DNA from: Hygrophila difformis
Taxonomy: Eukaryota; Streptophyta; Magnoliopsida; Lamiales; Acanthaceae
Reading direction: 5' to 3'
DNA: 64,000 bases
Assembly: GCA_030278955.1 (NCBI GenBank)
Contig: JAOANR010000015.1
Span: 17,393,073 to 17,457,072, forward strand
In this document: piece after piece, positions 20,954 through 31,405 of the stretch
How positions within the stretch are numbered: position 1 is the first letter of the stretch
Layout of the letters: each line of letters starts with the position of its first letter
The notes under the pieces: generated by a model
The model's input: the letters and a program-made list of their open reading frames with translations, nothing else
Database searches by the model: none
What the model was told of the DNA's origin: nothing
Made by a program: the position numbers and the translations under genes

Positions 20954-23900
20954 ATGTCGACTGAAACGCCCTTGAATGATGCATCGGAGACCATCACCTC
21001 AGCTGCAGGCGGATCTGGAGTTGAACATTCAACTGCAGCTTCTGGTGGAGATGTTTATCGCCTCACGAATGCTGATCAGCCTAATTTTCAGCTCTCTACT
21101 ATGCAACTGGATGGAACGAATTCGACTAGCTGGAAAATTTCGGTTCGCACCGCCTTGATCATCAAGGCGAAGATCCGCTTCATCGATGGAACTCTGCCAA
21201 AACCACCTGAAGATGATCCTCAGCTGGAAATCTGGATCAGAGTTGATAGTTTGGTACTGACTTGGCTGCGGAATTCCATCTCCTCAGAGATTGCTCGTCA
21301 ATTCATCCATACGCCTACTGCTCGAGCATTGTGGATGGAGCTTGAAGATTGCTATGGCCAGATCAATGGACCTCAGATTCTCCTTCTGAAAAGGAAGATT
21401 GCGAATCTCGTTCAAGGTAACAGATCTGCTACAAGTTATTACTCCGAACTGAAAATGCTCTGGAGTGATTTTAAGGCTTTTCAACCTTATCCTACTACGA
21501 ATTTGGAAACTCTGGAAGCATTGATGAAAAATGATGAAAAGGATTTAGTACTTCAGTATCTTATGGGATTAAATGAAGAATATGCGCATGTATGTAATCA
21601 GATCTTGATGCTAAGTCCATTGCCACCAGCTAGTAAGGCTCATGGTATAATTTGCTCAGTTGAAGCTCAGAAAGGAGCATTAGGAATTACTGGTGTTAGT
21701 GAGAACAGTGGATTTGCACTCGTTGCAGTTGACAAAGGTGCTAGTGAAAAATGCGTCATATGCAGCTACTGTAAGAAGCCTGGTCACTTGAAGGAGAAGT
21801 GCTACCAGCTTGCAAACAAGAACTCTTACTGTGAACATTGCAAAAGGAGTGGACACTCAAAGGCAAACTGCTTTATGGTGACTGGAATTGTACCAGATTG
21901 GTACAAAGCCTTAAAGGACAATAAGAAAGGGAAGCCTATTGCTGGAGCAGCATTTGGAACTTCTAGTCAAAATGGATCAAGTGGAGCCAAGTCTGCTGGA
22001 ACTGATGAGAATCCTCATTTATCAGCTGAGGCTCGAATCTCTAAATTGGAAGAGATAATCAGAGATATGAATAAGCAGCAAGGAAGCTTCTCCATGTCTA
22101 CTCCCATGGAACTTGCTGGTGGAGCCTTCAACATGACAGGTAGCATCTCCTCATCTCACTATTTGAGTACTGTATGGTTATTAGATTCAGGGGCATCTTG
22201 TCATTTGTGTGCAAATCTTTCATTCTTAATTGACCCTCAGCCTTTAAAATCCCCTTTCCATATCTTTCTGCCAGATGGCAAGTATAAGCTACCAACACAC
22301 ATAGGATCTGTTAAGCTATCTCCCACGTTTACAGTTCCTAATGTGCATTATGTTCCTGGTGTGGTGCTAAATCTGATTTCCATTAGCCAACTGACAAATG
22401 ATCTTCAATGTATGGCTGTGTTTGATCCTTGTTCATGCACATTGCAGGACCTGAATTCTAAGAAGAGATTGCTTAAGGCTAACCTCTTAAATAAACTCTA
22501 CACTTGTAGTGCTAGAGATACTGAGATACCTTTACATTCTGTCAACTCTACTGTGAGTAGTTCAAATTCTTTTGTTGTTTGGCATAAGAGGTTAGGACAT
22601 CCTTCAAATATTGTAATGAGTAAACTTGGTTTGAATATTGATTGTAGTGAAATTCCCTGTGATATCTGTCAATGTTCTAAGATGCACAGATTGCCTTTTT
22701 CTCAATGTTTTTCTCATGCCTCTGGTATTTTTGATTTGGTACATTGTGACCTATGGGGACCCTTTTCCCTTGCTGATCGAAATAATCATAAATACCTGTT
22801 AACTGTGGTTGATGATGCCTCTAGAGCCACTTGGCTCTTTCTCCTTCACTCCAAATCTGAAACCTTTGCTTCCTTGTCTCATTTCATATCCCTTGTTAAA
22901 AACCAATACAACAAATCTATCAAAGTTCTCAGGAGTGACAATGGAACTGAGTTTTGTAACCAAAACTGTACCAATTTGTTCTCTTCCCTTGGTATTATTC
23001 ACCAAACATCCTGTCCCTACACTCCTCAACAAAATGGCCGTGTTGAAAGAAAGCATCAACACTTGGTGCAAGTAGCTAGAAGTCTACTCCTCACTTCTGG
23101 TCTCCCTAAATTGTATTGGGGTGACACTATGCTAGCCTCTGCCTATATCTTTAACAAATTACCAACCAAAGTTCTAAACTGGAAATCTCCAAGTGAGGTG
23201 ATTACTGGCAGCAAACCATCCCTTTCTTCTCTCCATAGCTTTGGGTGTCTGTGCTATGTAAAGGATCCTAATCCTACACTTGGGAAACTTGAGCCTAGAG
23301 GTCTGAAAGGAGTTAACCTTGGGGTAGCTAGTAGTCAAAAGGGACATAAAATCCTAGTGCTTGATACCAAGGGAGTAATAGTGTCTAGAGATGTCACTTT
23401 CTTTGATGACATTTTCCCTCTTAAAGAAAAATCTATTTCTGAACCTTTACCTTCTTTCTCAGTTCCTACATCCTTACTAAACTATCCTTATCCTCTTTAT
23501 TCTATTGATATCTCCTCTGAGTACCCCACTGGTACTCAGCCACAAGCTACCTCCACAAGGGAGCCTACTGCCTCCTTATCAAATGAGCACTCTCCTTTGA
23601 TCCCTCACGGATCATTGAGACATACCTCATGTATCTCTGCTGATTCTCCTACTGAGAATCAGTTCACAACTTGCTCTCAAGAGGTATCCAATGACACCTC
23701 TTACTCAGGTGATTCAACTTCTTTGAATAACCAGCCTTCCAATGTTGACACTCAGATGGCTCCTGTCCCTGTCTCTGATATTCCATCTAGGCCTCGAAGA
23801 GTGATTCGGATGCCTGCCAAATATAAAGACTTTGTCTGTACTTCCATCATGGATCTTGAGTTTGTTCCACAGAGTTTTGAGCAGGCTCGTGATATCCCTC

Positions 23901-25462
23901 ATTGGAAAGCTGCCATTGACAAGGAATTGGAAGCCTTAATTTTGAATCACACCTGGGATCTTGTTTCCCTTCCCAAAGACAGGAAGCCAGTTGGTTGTAA
24001 ATGGGTCTTCCGTGTCAAACACAACTCAGATGGTTCCATAAACAAACATAAGGCAAGATTGGTGGCAAAGGGCTTTCATCAAAAGTTTGGCCAAGATTAC
24101 ACTGAGTCTTTTGCTCCAGTTGCAAAGACAGTCAGTGTTCGCACTATTATTGCTTTGGCAGCAGCTTTTCAGTGGCCTTTGTTTCAGTTAGACGTGAATA
24201 ATGCATTTATCCATGGTGATCTTGATGAAGAGATCTTCATGACCTGCCCTCCAGGTCTGGCTTCTACTTCTGGTCAAGTCTGTCTCCTCAAGAAAGCCCT
24301 TTATGGATTGAAACAGGCTCCTCGCCAATGGTACACTGCCTTGGGAGATTTTCTTGCAAACTCAGGTTATACCTCTACTTCCAGTGACTCTTGCATATTT
24401 TTCAAGAGCACTAATGTTGGTATTACTCTTCTTGTGGTCTATGTGGACGGCATCTTGCTTACTGGTGATGATTCTGCTGAGCTAATCTCCATCAAGTCTT
24501 CATTACATCTGAAGTTTACTATCAAGGACTTAGGCCCTGCCTCATACTTCCTTAGATTGGAGATTACTGCATCCTCTTCAGGGTACACAATCACTCAGTC
24601 CAAGTATGCAGCTGACCTCCTCTCTGAGGTTGACTTCCCTGCCAATGCCAAGGCTCACACCCCCTGTCAACCACACCACACCTTGAATATGGATGGAGCC
24701 TTGTTTGAGCAGCCTTCTCTCTACAGGAAGATTGTTGGTAAACTCCTCTATCTTGGTTTCTCGCGACCAGATCTCTGCTATAGTGTCCAGCAGCTGAGCC
24801 AATTCATGCATGCTCCAACTGTGCATCATTGGAAAGCTGTTGTCCAGGTTCTTCAGTATGTTCAGAATTCCCTGCACATTGGCTTGTTCTATCCCTTTGG
24901 CTTATCTCTTGATCTCAAGGCGTTCAGTGATGCAGACTGGGGTAGTTGCCCTACCTCTCGAAAGTCTCTAACAGGTTATTGTGTTTTCATTGGTGATGCT
25001 TTGGTCTCTTGGAAGACAAAGAAACAAAATGTTGTCTCTCTAAGCACCACAGAAGCTGAGTATAGGAGTTTGGGTGCTGTGACAAAAGAAATTCTTTGGC
25101 TCAGTTCGTTGCTGCAAGAACTCGGTCTTACTCTCCCTCGTCCGTTTCCAGTTTACTGTGACAATCAATCTACAATTCAACTTGTTAAGAACTCTGTCTA
25201 CCATGAGAGAACAAAGCATATTGGGATAAGGTGTCACTTTATTCGTGATCACTATAAATGGCAGGACATCTCTCCCTTGTTTGTCCCTTCCAACCAGCAG
25301 CTAGCTGACTTCTTCACAAAGGGTTTGACCCCGAAAGTGTTTCAAGGTTTCTGCTCCAAGCTGCGGTTGTGGCCACCTTTAGCTTGCGGGGGGGATGATG
25401 AACATATTGGACCTGCTGGAGCTGCTGGCAAGAAGAGCATTGGAGTGAAAGGCATTGGTTAA
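20954..25462 (+). CDS. Copia gag-pol polyprotein, 1502 aa
   Basis: One open frame in the copia order gag, protease, integrase, RT, RNase H. Gag domain about residues 35-230; two zinc knuckles, CSYCKKPGHLKEKC (270-283) and CEHCKRSGHSKANC (293-306); protease LLDSGASCH with Asp411; GAG-pre-integrase HKRLGHPSN; integrase with DLWGPF, SDNGTEF and NGRVERKH supplying D, D and E; RT with FQLDVNNAFIHGDLDEEIF; RNase H with FSDADWG, STTEAEY and YCDNQS. The RT active site, normally YVDD, is YVDG at 1163-1166, so the second catalytic Asp is lost and activity is unlikely although the frame is otherwise intact. The last 22 codons read into the 3' LTR. The ATG at 20954 is 74 bases after the primer site and gives the usual Ser/Thr-rich gag start. 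Confidence 0.95.
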   Translation: MSTETPLNDASETITSAAGGSGVEHSTAASGGDVYRLTNADQPNFQLSTMQLDGTNSTSWKISVRTALIIKAKIRFIDGTLPKPPEDDPQLEIWIRVDSLVLTWLRNSISSEIARQFIHTPTARALWMELEDCYGQINGPQILLLKRKIANLVQGNRSATSYYSELKMLWSDFKAFQPYPTTNLETLEALMKNDEKDLVLQYLMGLNEEYAHVCNQILMLSPLPPASKAHGIICSVEAQKGALGITGVSENSGFALVAVDKGASEKCVICSYCKKPGHLKEKCYQLANKNSYCEHCKRSGHSKANCFMVTGIVPDWYKALKDNKKGKPIAGAAFGTSSQNGSSGAKSAGTDENPHLSAEARISKLEEIIRDMNKQQGSFSMSTPMELAGGAFNMTGSISSSHYLSTVWLLDSGASCHLCANLSFLIDPQPLKSPFHIFLPDGKYKLPTHIGSVKLSPTFTVPNVHYVPGVVLNLISISQLTNDLQCMAVFDPCSCTLQDLNSKKRLLKANLLNKLYTCSARDTEIPLHSVNSTVSSSNSFVVWHKRLGHPSNIVMSKLGLNIDCSEIPCDICQCSKMHRLPFSQCFSHASGIFDLVHCDLWGPFSLADRNNHKYLLTVVDDASRATWLFLLHSKSETFASLSHFISLVKNQYNKSIKVLRSDNGTEFCNQNCTNLFSSLGIIHQTSCPYTPQQNGRVERKHQHLVQVARSLLLTSGLPKLYWGDTMLASAYIFNKLPTKVLNWKSPSEVITGSKPSLSSLHSFGCLCYVKDPNPTLGKLEPRGLKGVNLGVASSQKGHKILVLDTKGVIVSRDVTFFDDIFPLKEKSISEPLPSFSVPTSLLNYPYPLYSIDISSEYPTGTQPQATSTREPTASLSNEHSPLIPHGSLRHTSCISADSPTENQFTTCSQEVSNDTSYSGDSTSLNNQPSNVDTQMAPVPVSDIPSRPRRVIRMPAKYKDFVCTSIMDLEFVPQSFEQARDIPHWKAAIDKELEALILNHTWDLVSLPKDRKPVGCKWVFRVKHNSDGSINKHKARLVAKGFHQKFGQDYTESFAPVAKTVSVRTIIALAAAFQWPLFQLDVNNAFIHGDLDEEIFMTCPPGLASTSGQVCLLKKALYGLKQAPRQWYTALGDFLANSGYTSTSSDSCIFFKSTNVGITLLVVYVDGILLTGDDSAELISIKSSLHLKFTIKDLGPASYFLRLEITASSSGYTITQSKYAADLLSEVDFPANAKAHTPCQPHHTLNMDGALFEQPSLYRKIVGKLLYLGFSRPDLCYSVQQLSQFMHAPTVHHWKAVVQVLQYVQNSLHIGLFYPFGLSLDLKAFSDADWGSCPTSRKSLTGYCVFIGDALVSWKTKKQNVVSLSTTEAEYRSLGAVTKEILWLSSLLQELGLTLPRPFPVYCDNQSTIQLVKNSVYHERTKHIGIRCHFIRDHYKWQDISPLFVPSNQQLADFFTKGLTPKVFQGFCSKLRLWPPLACGGDDEHIGPAGAAGKKSIGVKGIG
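25386..25395 (+). promoter_or_regulatory. Polypurine tract of copia element
   Basis: GCGGGGGGGA immediately before the 3' LTR. It lies inside the coding frame. Confidence 0.85.
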
Positions 25463-25658
25463 TGTTTGGCATTTGGGCTTTGAGTTTATTTTAGATAGTT
25501 TTTGGGCCATTTGTGTGTTAGGCGGCCCAAGTTCAATTTATTCTTTGGGCTTGTATATATAGCTACCTCTTCTTGTTGAGGGATTCTGTACATTCATTTT
25601 TATTCATCTATGAAAATGATTTTTCCCTCCATCGCTCCAATTACCTCCAACTTCCACA
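25396..25658 (+). repeat. 3' LTR of copia element
   Basis: Differs from the 5' LTR by a G to T and a G to A change only. Its first 67 bases code for the end of the polyprotein. Confidence 0.95.
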
Positions 25659-25663
25659 GGCCG

Positions 25664-26793
25664 GCGGTGTTGAATTCTGGCCGGAGCGGCGAACGGTCGG
25701 TGATGGCAGCGGCGGAGTTGGGGAGGGGGGCCGCGACAGGAATTGCAGAAAGGAGGTGGAGACGAGGGCTCCGGAGATGGTGGTCGGATCTGGGAGGAAC
25801 AGCAGCGGTGACCGTGGCTTGATGGTTGTGGGAGAGGGCCGCTGGTCGGCTGATGGTGGTGGTGATGATTGATGGTGATGGTCTCGGGGCTCGATGGAAT
25901 TTGGAGGTCAGAAATGGAGAGAGGGATGAAGATGGTCAGAGCAGCGACGGCGGCGATGGAGTCTCGCGGTGGTCCGCTGCTGCTGCTTTGAGGATGGTGA
26001 GGATGGAGGTGCATAGCTGCTGTGCGACGGAGATGGTGACGGGATGAGGCTTTTCGGAGGGAGCTTGAAGATGGTGGTGGTCGGCTGCCGCTGTTTGATC
26101 GGAGAGTGACAACGGAGGCACAAGGGCTGTCGGACTGAAGAAGATTGAGGGTTGCGGTGGTGGTGGCAGCTTGAGATGAATGGTGGTCGGAAGAATTAGC
26201 AGCGGCCGTCAACGGACTAGCGGGGACTATCGCCGGAAATTGCAGCGGCCGGAGCTGCTCGTTGGAGAGGGCCGAAAGTGACGAGGAAGATGATGCTGCT
26301 TCTTTCCTCACGTGTCCCTCACGTGTCTATGTTTACAACTTGTTCTCAATTGAATGTGGTGGGCCCCACCTACAATGTAAATTAGTTTAGTGATTTCTTT
26401 TCTTTTTTTTATATGTATAAATATATAAGTAAATAAAATTGTAAATAAATGAAAATATAAATATAGATATTATTTTTCAAATTGATTTATTCGTTTGTGT
26501 TCCGTCTAATAGACCCGTGTTCCACCGAACATACAACACCAAACTAACATTCTCAAATTACATCAAGAATTGGATTTTTAATATTTTTATCATGTTTTTG
26601 GAATTTTTAATATAAATTTAATAAAAAAGCAATATTTTTGTGTTTTTCAATACCAGCTTATTATTTATATAAACCTGCATACATCTGTCAAATTCAACTG
26701 CTTTCTTATTTAAATAAGACCGGAATGTGATCAAATGCCCATGTTTAGACACGGAAATAGATTGGAAATAATGGTCAATTTTGGCCATTATCA
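25664..26793 (-). mobile_element. Giant LTR, third copy, partial
   Basis: On the minus strand it starts at 26793 with TGATAATGGCC and aligns with the LARD LTR head for about 330-400 bases, including the shared GGTGGAACACGG segment. It then diverges and enters a GC-rich island (about 26310-25664). The copia target site cuts it. Beyond the copia only a few bases remain before gypsy sequence, so most of this LTR is missing. The 235-codon low-complexity frame over the island (Ser/His/Pro-rich) is not a recognisable protein. The right flank is a broken Stowaway element. Confidence 0.8.
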
Positions 26794-27004
26794 CCAAGAT
26801 ATTTTTTCAACCGCTAATATCTCGAAATGTGCAAAACAAAAAACTATGTAAAATATATATTATAAAACTACATGATTATACGATTCTACTAAGACCCAAC
26901 TCGACTATTTTTTCCAAATATATACATGCAATAAAATCGAGTCAAAATAGAACAATGAACAGTGTCAAAAGTCAAACATGACACGTTAGCTGGGACGGGG
27001 GGAG
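26794..27004 (+). mobile_element. Stowaway-like MITE, truncated by the giant LTR
   Basis: Ends GGGACGGGGGGAG at 26992-27004 followed by TA. The interior matches, in the same orientation, the 3' part of the complete element at 30435-30693. The other terminus is cut at 26794 where the LTR begins. Confidence 0.65.
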
Positions 27005-27094
27005 TATTATTTATTAATTGATCAGTTTTATTTTTATTTAAGTATATAACACAATTATATTATATATATAGCATTTCATAAAATGACATGAAAT

Positions 27095-27165
27095 GAATTG
27101 TAGTCAAGTGGTACGCACACGCGAGTTGTGCATCCAGATCCGGGTTCGAGTTTTCTTGCTAGTAA
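27095..27165 (+). mobile_element. tRNA-like (SINE-type) sequence
   Basis: An A box fitting the consensus (AGTCAAGTGG, 27102-27111) and a B box GGTTCGAGTT at about 27143-27152 at pol III spacing, with no cloverleaf of a real tRNA. Probably a SINE head; tail and target duplication not found. Confidence 0.35.
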
Positions 27166-27279
27166 AATTACAAAGTTGGGGAGTAATTATATAAAGGATA
27201 CGTGGCGCAATATAACTGGTTGTGTAGACAGCAGCCAAAGTGGTTAATGAATGGGCGGGTGAAGGTGATGAGAAAGCTT

Positions 27280-27530
27280 CAATCCCTTTTGAGTACGTCT
27301 TTCCTCTTATTTTGGACCACGTGCGAACTATAGCGACCACAAACGAGGTCGCTGATGTGATCGCTAGGATTTGCAACACCAGCCCGCGCGGTCGTCGTGC
27401 AATTTCCAATTAGCTGTATAGCAACCTATTTTTTTTTGTCGCTAGTGCAATTGGTGAGGGTTTTAACAACACTAAACAGCCCCTTAGCGACCGCATTTGT
27501 TGGTCGCGAAAACCAAAAAATCTTGTAGTG
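27280..27530 (-). mobile_element. CACTA transposon terminus
   Basis: Read inward from 27530 the sequence starts CACTACAAGATTTTTTGG, the canonical plant CACTA end, followed by subterminal GCGACC/GGTCGC motifs in both orientations (for example 27486-27508 and 27332-27352). The partner end and transposase are not in the window, so it is a remnant. Confidence 0.7.
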
Positions 27531-27615
27531 TTCATTCACTATAAAAGTACATGTAGTCTTTATGTATAGTACATAATATATTGATTCACCTTATAGATCA
27601 TTGTTTTTGTTCAAG

Positions 27616-27967
27616 AAAAAAACCATTTAGTCCTATAATTTTTTTCAATTTTCAAAACCATCCCACAAATATCGAATTAAATGAATCTGTCCCATAACAA
27701 CCATAATCATCGCTGAACCCGTTAATGAACCGGTTTTTTTGCTAATCATCACCGAAATCGTCCCATAACTTCCCTAATGGAGGAATTGGTTCGGCGATGA
27801 TTAGGATAGTTATGGGACGGGTTCGGCAATGATTAGCAAAAAACCCGGGTTCATGGACGGGTTCGGCTATGATTAGAGTAGTTATGGGATGAATTCATCT
27901 AATTTGATATTTGTGGAACTGTTTTAGAAACTTTTTTAAATTATGGGTCGATATGAGTTCTTTTCCT
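27616..27967. mobile_element. Foldback Mutator-like MITE, copy A
   Basis: Long inverted termini (AAACCATTTAGTCC ... and complement) with an inner inverted pair around the TAATCATCGCCGAACCCG words, matching copies at 39866-40260 and 41284-41610. Clear target duplication not found for this copy. Confidence 0.65.
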
Positions 27968-28009
27968 CAATAGACATAATGTATAAAAGTAAGAAAGAGA
28001 ACGTTGTAA

Positions 28010-28240
28010 GATAATGAAACTTAATGACTAAACTTATGAAACAGAATGGTCAACAACATTAAACATAATGGCTAAAACCATGAAACATAATAGCTATAAA
28101 CATTGTTTAACATTCTGTCTTTAATTATCTAACATTCTGTTATGTGTAAAGCGACATTCTGTCTTGAAATATCTAATATTCTATTATATTTTAGTAATCA
28201 TATTTCTTTCAAATTTACATTCTTTCTTGAATTATCTAAT
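28010..28240. repeat. AACATTCTGTCTT / GAAACATAATGACTAAA repeats
   Basis: Degenerate repeated words ACATTCTGTCTTGAATTATC and ACATAATGACTAAACTCATGA. The same block continues at 28555-28620 and 29540-29755. No gene. Confidence 0.5.
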
Positions 28241-28247
28241 ACTTCCT

Positions 28248-28502
28248 TTATTTTTAAATATTTATTACGAACCCACCAAACGCGCGTTCAATCCACATTT
28301 TAAATCATTAATAACTCAAATTAGGTACAAGTAAAAATTCTAAAAGTTCGATATTTCAAAACTATACGACAAGATGGATCTAACAAGATCACTTGACTAT
28401 ATTTTAACTTGTATAACTATGATAAAAATTTAAATAAAAGCAATCCGATGAAGAATGCCAAAATTTGGTTTGGAGCAATCAATTGTAAACGGAGGAAGTA
28501 TT
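28248..28502. mobile_element. Degenerate Stowaway-like MITE
   Basis: ACTTCCTTTATTT at the left and AAACGGAGGAAGT at the right form weak inverted termini around an AT-rich interior. Confidence 0.35.
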
Positions 28503-28620
28503 ATATCTTGAAGCTAGCATCTAACATTATATTTTGTGGCTTCAATTTTACACGTAAATGAAACATAATGACTAAATTCATGAGACATAATGACTAAACT
28601 CATGAATCATAATAGTTATT

Positions 28621-29538
28621 GTTGGAACCCATTTTGAGCAAATGTGTTTATAACCGATGTCTGAACAAGTCAGTCCATTTCCCAACCATGATCTTTTCCG
28701 GACAAACTATTTAAGGAATGCCAACTGCCGGATCTGCAAACGAAGATTTCCAACGGCTAGCTAATGGATCTCCGGGATTTATTCATGACAAAAGGAAACA
28801 ATATCCTCTATCTGGAGAAACCTCATACAAAGGAAATAAGCTCACATGGAAAGATTTACTTGCCTTAAGTATGAGGACTGACGCACTTCAAATATACGGA
28901 TGTCGGATGGAAGAGTCAATTGATTGAATTAATCATTCGACACATTGAGCTATAAGTGATCTTGAAGTGCCAATCAATTCCCTCACTGTGTTCGTGACCT
29001 ATCGTGCTGAGGAAGAATTGTTGATCCTTATTATCTTGGAGTTTTGGATAGGAGAAGAGCTTAAGTTGATCTGATTGAGATTGGCGAGTTCAATCAAAGA
29101 AATTTTCCAAGAAGTTGTCATACATGAGCTTCACCGAAATATCTTGAAAGGAGGGTTTGCAAACGGATTTCGTCCAAGGGTAACTTGAAGAAGGAGCCTT
29201 CAAGGAATTGAAGCAAGGTCTTGGAGATCTTCACCAAAACTAGAGAGAGTTTTGGTCCGACGATTCAACTGCTTGAAGATCAAAGTTTGGAGAAACTAAT
29301 TCACTATTGTTTGGATCTTGGATTGCATTAAACACGTAGTGAACACTCCTGGTTTGGTATCCCCAGATGTAGGCTTAGGTCGAACTGGGTCAACAAATCT
29401 CTGAGTTTGTTTACTTTTCTTTCAATTTATATTTATTCTGCTGCAGACTTTTTAAACTGAATAACGTGTCCACATAGGGTATTTGAACTAGTTTTACAGG
29501 ACAAGTTTCCATGTTATCTCACTAAACGGACCTAAGAA
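28621..29538. mobile_element. Probable solo LTR or LTR-like insertion
   Basis: Begins TGTTGGAACCC and ends near AGAATTCTAA, and separates two parts of an otherwise continuous degenerate repeat. It contains the phrase GGTATCCCCAGATGTAGGC near its 3' end, a wording I associate with copia LTRs. A 69-codon frame inside is not recognisable. Termini and target duplication are not certain. Confidence 0.35.
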
Positions 29539-29755
29539 TTCTAAATATTGTTTAGCATTCTGTATTGAATTATCTAACATTTTGTTATGTACAAAGTGAC
29601 ATTCTGTCTTTAAATATCTAATATTCTAGTATTAAATTTTACTTATCCTCTTTCTTTGATCAAATTAACATTGTCTTTTGAAGTATCAAATATTATGTTT
29701 AATATGAAATAACATTTTGTCTTATATTATCTAATATTCTCTCATATTTTAGGCG

Positions 29756-30434
29756 TTGTGATTATAAAAGATTTTTTCTATAAAATTTAATTTGGAAAAG
29801 ATTTATGTATAAAAATACAGTAATTAGTAAAAAAAATTGAAAAAGATTTATGCAAAGAGTAAAAAAAAGTAATAGAAAGTAATCATTCATACAATCGCAA
29901 TATGTAAATAAGAAAAGTATAATTACATATTTAACTTGATACAGATGCATTCCAGTATGGAAAGTGTACTTCCAGTACAGAAACCCAATCGGGTGCAACT
30001 TGCGAAAACCTGGATTGATTTGTTTGATTGCGTATCATCCCCAACCTGAGTACCTGACAGACAGGCATGTCCTAGTGACAGTGGCGGACCCAATGACCCC
30101 GGCCCCCCATTTTTAATTTTTTTCTTTTTTTTTTTGTTTTAATTAGAGCTATTCTATACAAGAAGTATACATTATTTTAATTATTTCTCTCTTTAGCATA
30201 AATACAAACTATAAATCAATCCTAAATTTTTCTTCAATTTCTTATCGACTAGGAATTAGTAATAAAAATAGAACAGAGTACCCGGGCTAAGATCTAGCAT
30301 ATTTTAGTCATTTATTTACATTTTATTTTAAAAGTCTATTTAACTAAAAAGGCTTATCTTAGATGTTATAAAAAACTATGTTACGTAATATTTAATTTTT
30401 TTAATAAATATTTTAATGTAATTTATAAATATTA
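29756..30434. other. AT-rich intergenic; one hAT-type end
   Basis: No gene. CAGTGGCGGA at 30079-30088 matches the terminus of the hAT MITE at 37221-37612, but no partner end was found, so it is at most a remnant. Confidence 0.4.
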
Positions 30435-30693
30435 CTCCCTCCGTCCCACTTCTTTTGTCTCATTTTGACTTTTGACACTGTTTATTGATCAACTTTGACC
30501 TAATGCTATCATAATTATATAAACAAAAAATATAGTCAAGTTCGGCCTTATTAGATTCGTCTACTCATGTAGTTTTAGAATATATATTTTTTATAATTTT
30601 TACTTCTCTACATTTTAAGATATTAACTATTAAACAAATGCATTGGACTGCGTGTCCAAAAGTTTTGAGACATTTCAAATGGGACAGAGGGAG
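30435..30693. mobile_element. Stowaway MITE, complete
   Basis: Terminal inverted repeats CTCCCTCCGTCCC and GGGACAGAGGGAG with a TA dinucleotide on both sides (30433-30434, 30694-30695). 259 bp, AT-rich, non-coding. Confidence 0.88.
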
Positions 30694-31026
30694 TATTATT
30701 TAGTATTAATTTAATATTTAAATATATTCTTTCATAATAAATTTGAAAATATATTATATGCTTAAATAGCCTTTTAAAATGTTTAAATCCTGACATATTT
30801 ATATAAATAGGTCAAACTTATCCTATTAAAATAATCTTATCAAAGATAATAGCCTAGACTCAAGTTTTACAAAATCAATAAATAAGCCGTTCAAGCTTAG
30901 TCATAGTCTACTCACGTACGTGAGTAGACTATCTTGTTGAATTGTTTTTGAGAACTAGTTAAGCTCGTCCATGCCTCACGTACGTGCTATACAAGTCAAT
31001 CATATGATGTTATTTGTTAGCTCAGT

Positions 31027-31405
31027 TGAGAAAATCGGGTTAGTTTCCATCAAAATTATTCCCGAATAATAGAGCTATTAATTAAACAATAAAGATAACA
31101 CAAAGATTTAACGAGGTTCGGCACAAATTTGCCTACGTCCTCCGGGCCCCACCAAAAAAAGCTAGACTCTCTCACAAGAATTTCAAGGCACAGCCTTGAC
31201 TCTCTCTCACAAGGAAACACAGGTTTTTACTCTCTGCTGGAGTGCCTCTTTGCAAATGAGGTAGCCTGTATTTATAGGCATCAAAGGGCAGCAACTAAAT
31301 GAATAGTAAAAGGCGAAATTTTCACAATATACACATGTTTTCAAAATTCAGTAAAACAGTTCACCTACAACATTAAATGTGTGTGGGACGGACCACCACT
31401 GTACA
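31027..31405 (-). repeat. 3' LTR of minus-strand copia element
   Basis: On the minus strand it starts TGTACAGTGG after a polypurine tract (AAGGTGGAGATT) and ends near GATTTTCTCA at 31027. It has the TATA box (CTATAAATACAGGC) and the AGGACGTAGGCAAATTTG segment also found in the LTR at 45755-46209, so both belong to one family. Confidence 0.8.

Larger units (their letters stand above)
20604..25658 (+). mobile_element. Ty1-copia element, structurally complete
   Basis: LTRs 20604-20866 and 25396-25658 are each 263 bp and differ at only two positions (99.2 %). Both begin TGATGAACATATTGG and end TTCCACA. Perfect 5-bp target duplication GGCCG at 20599-20603 and 25659-25663. The primer site follows the LTR without a gap, the polypurine tract precedes the 3' LTR, and one uninterrupted polyprotein frame fills the interior. 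It is inserted where the giant LTR at 25664-26793 meets the gypsy pol remnant. Confidence 0.97.

Noticed and set aside
25604..26311. 235-codon minus-strand frame
   Set aside because: Ser/Pro/His low complexity over the GC island of the third giant LTR, and it runs across the copia LTR boundary, so it cannot predate the insertion.
27102..27152. Possible tRNA gene
   Set aside because: A and B boxes are present, but acceptor and anticodon stems do not form, so it was called SINE-like only.
28718..28927. 69-codon frame MPTAGSANEDF...
   Set aside because: Lies inside an LTR-like insertion, no known domain, no promoter or partner features.
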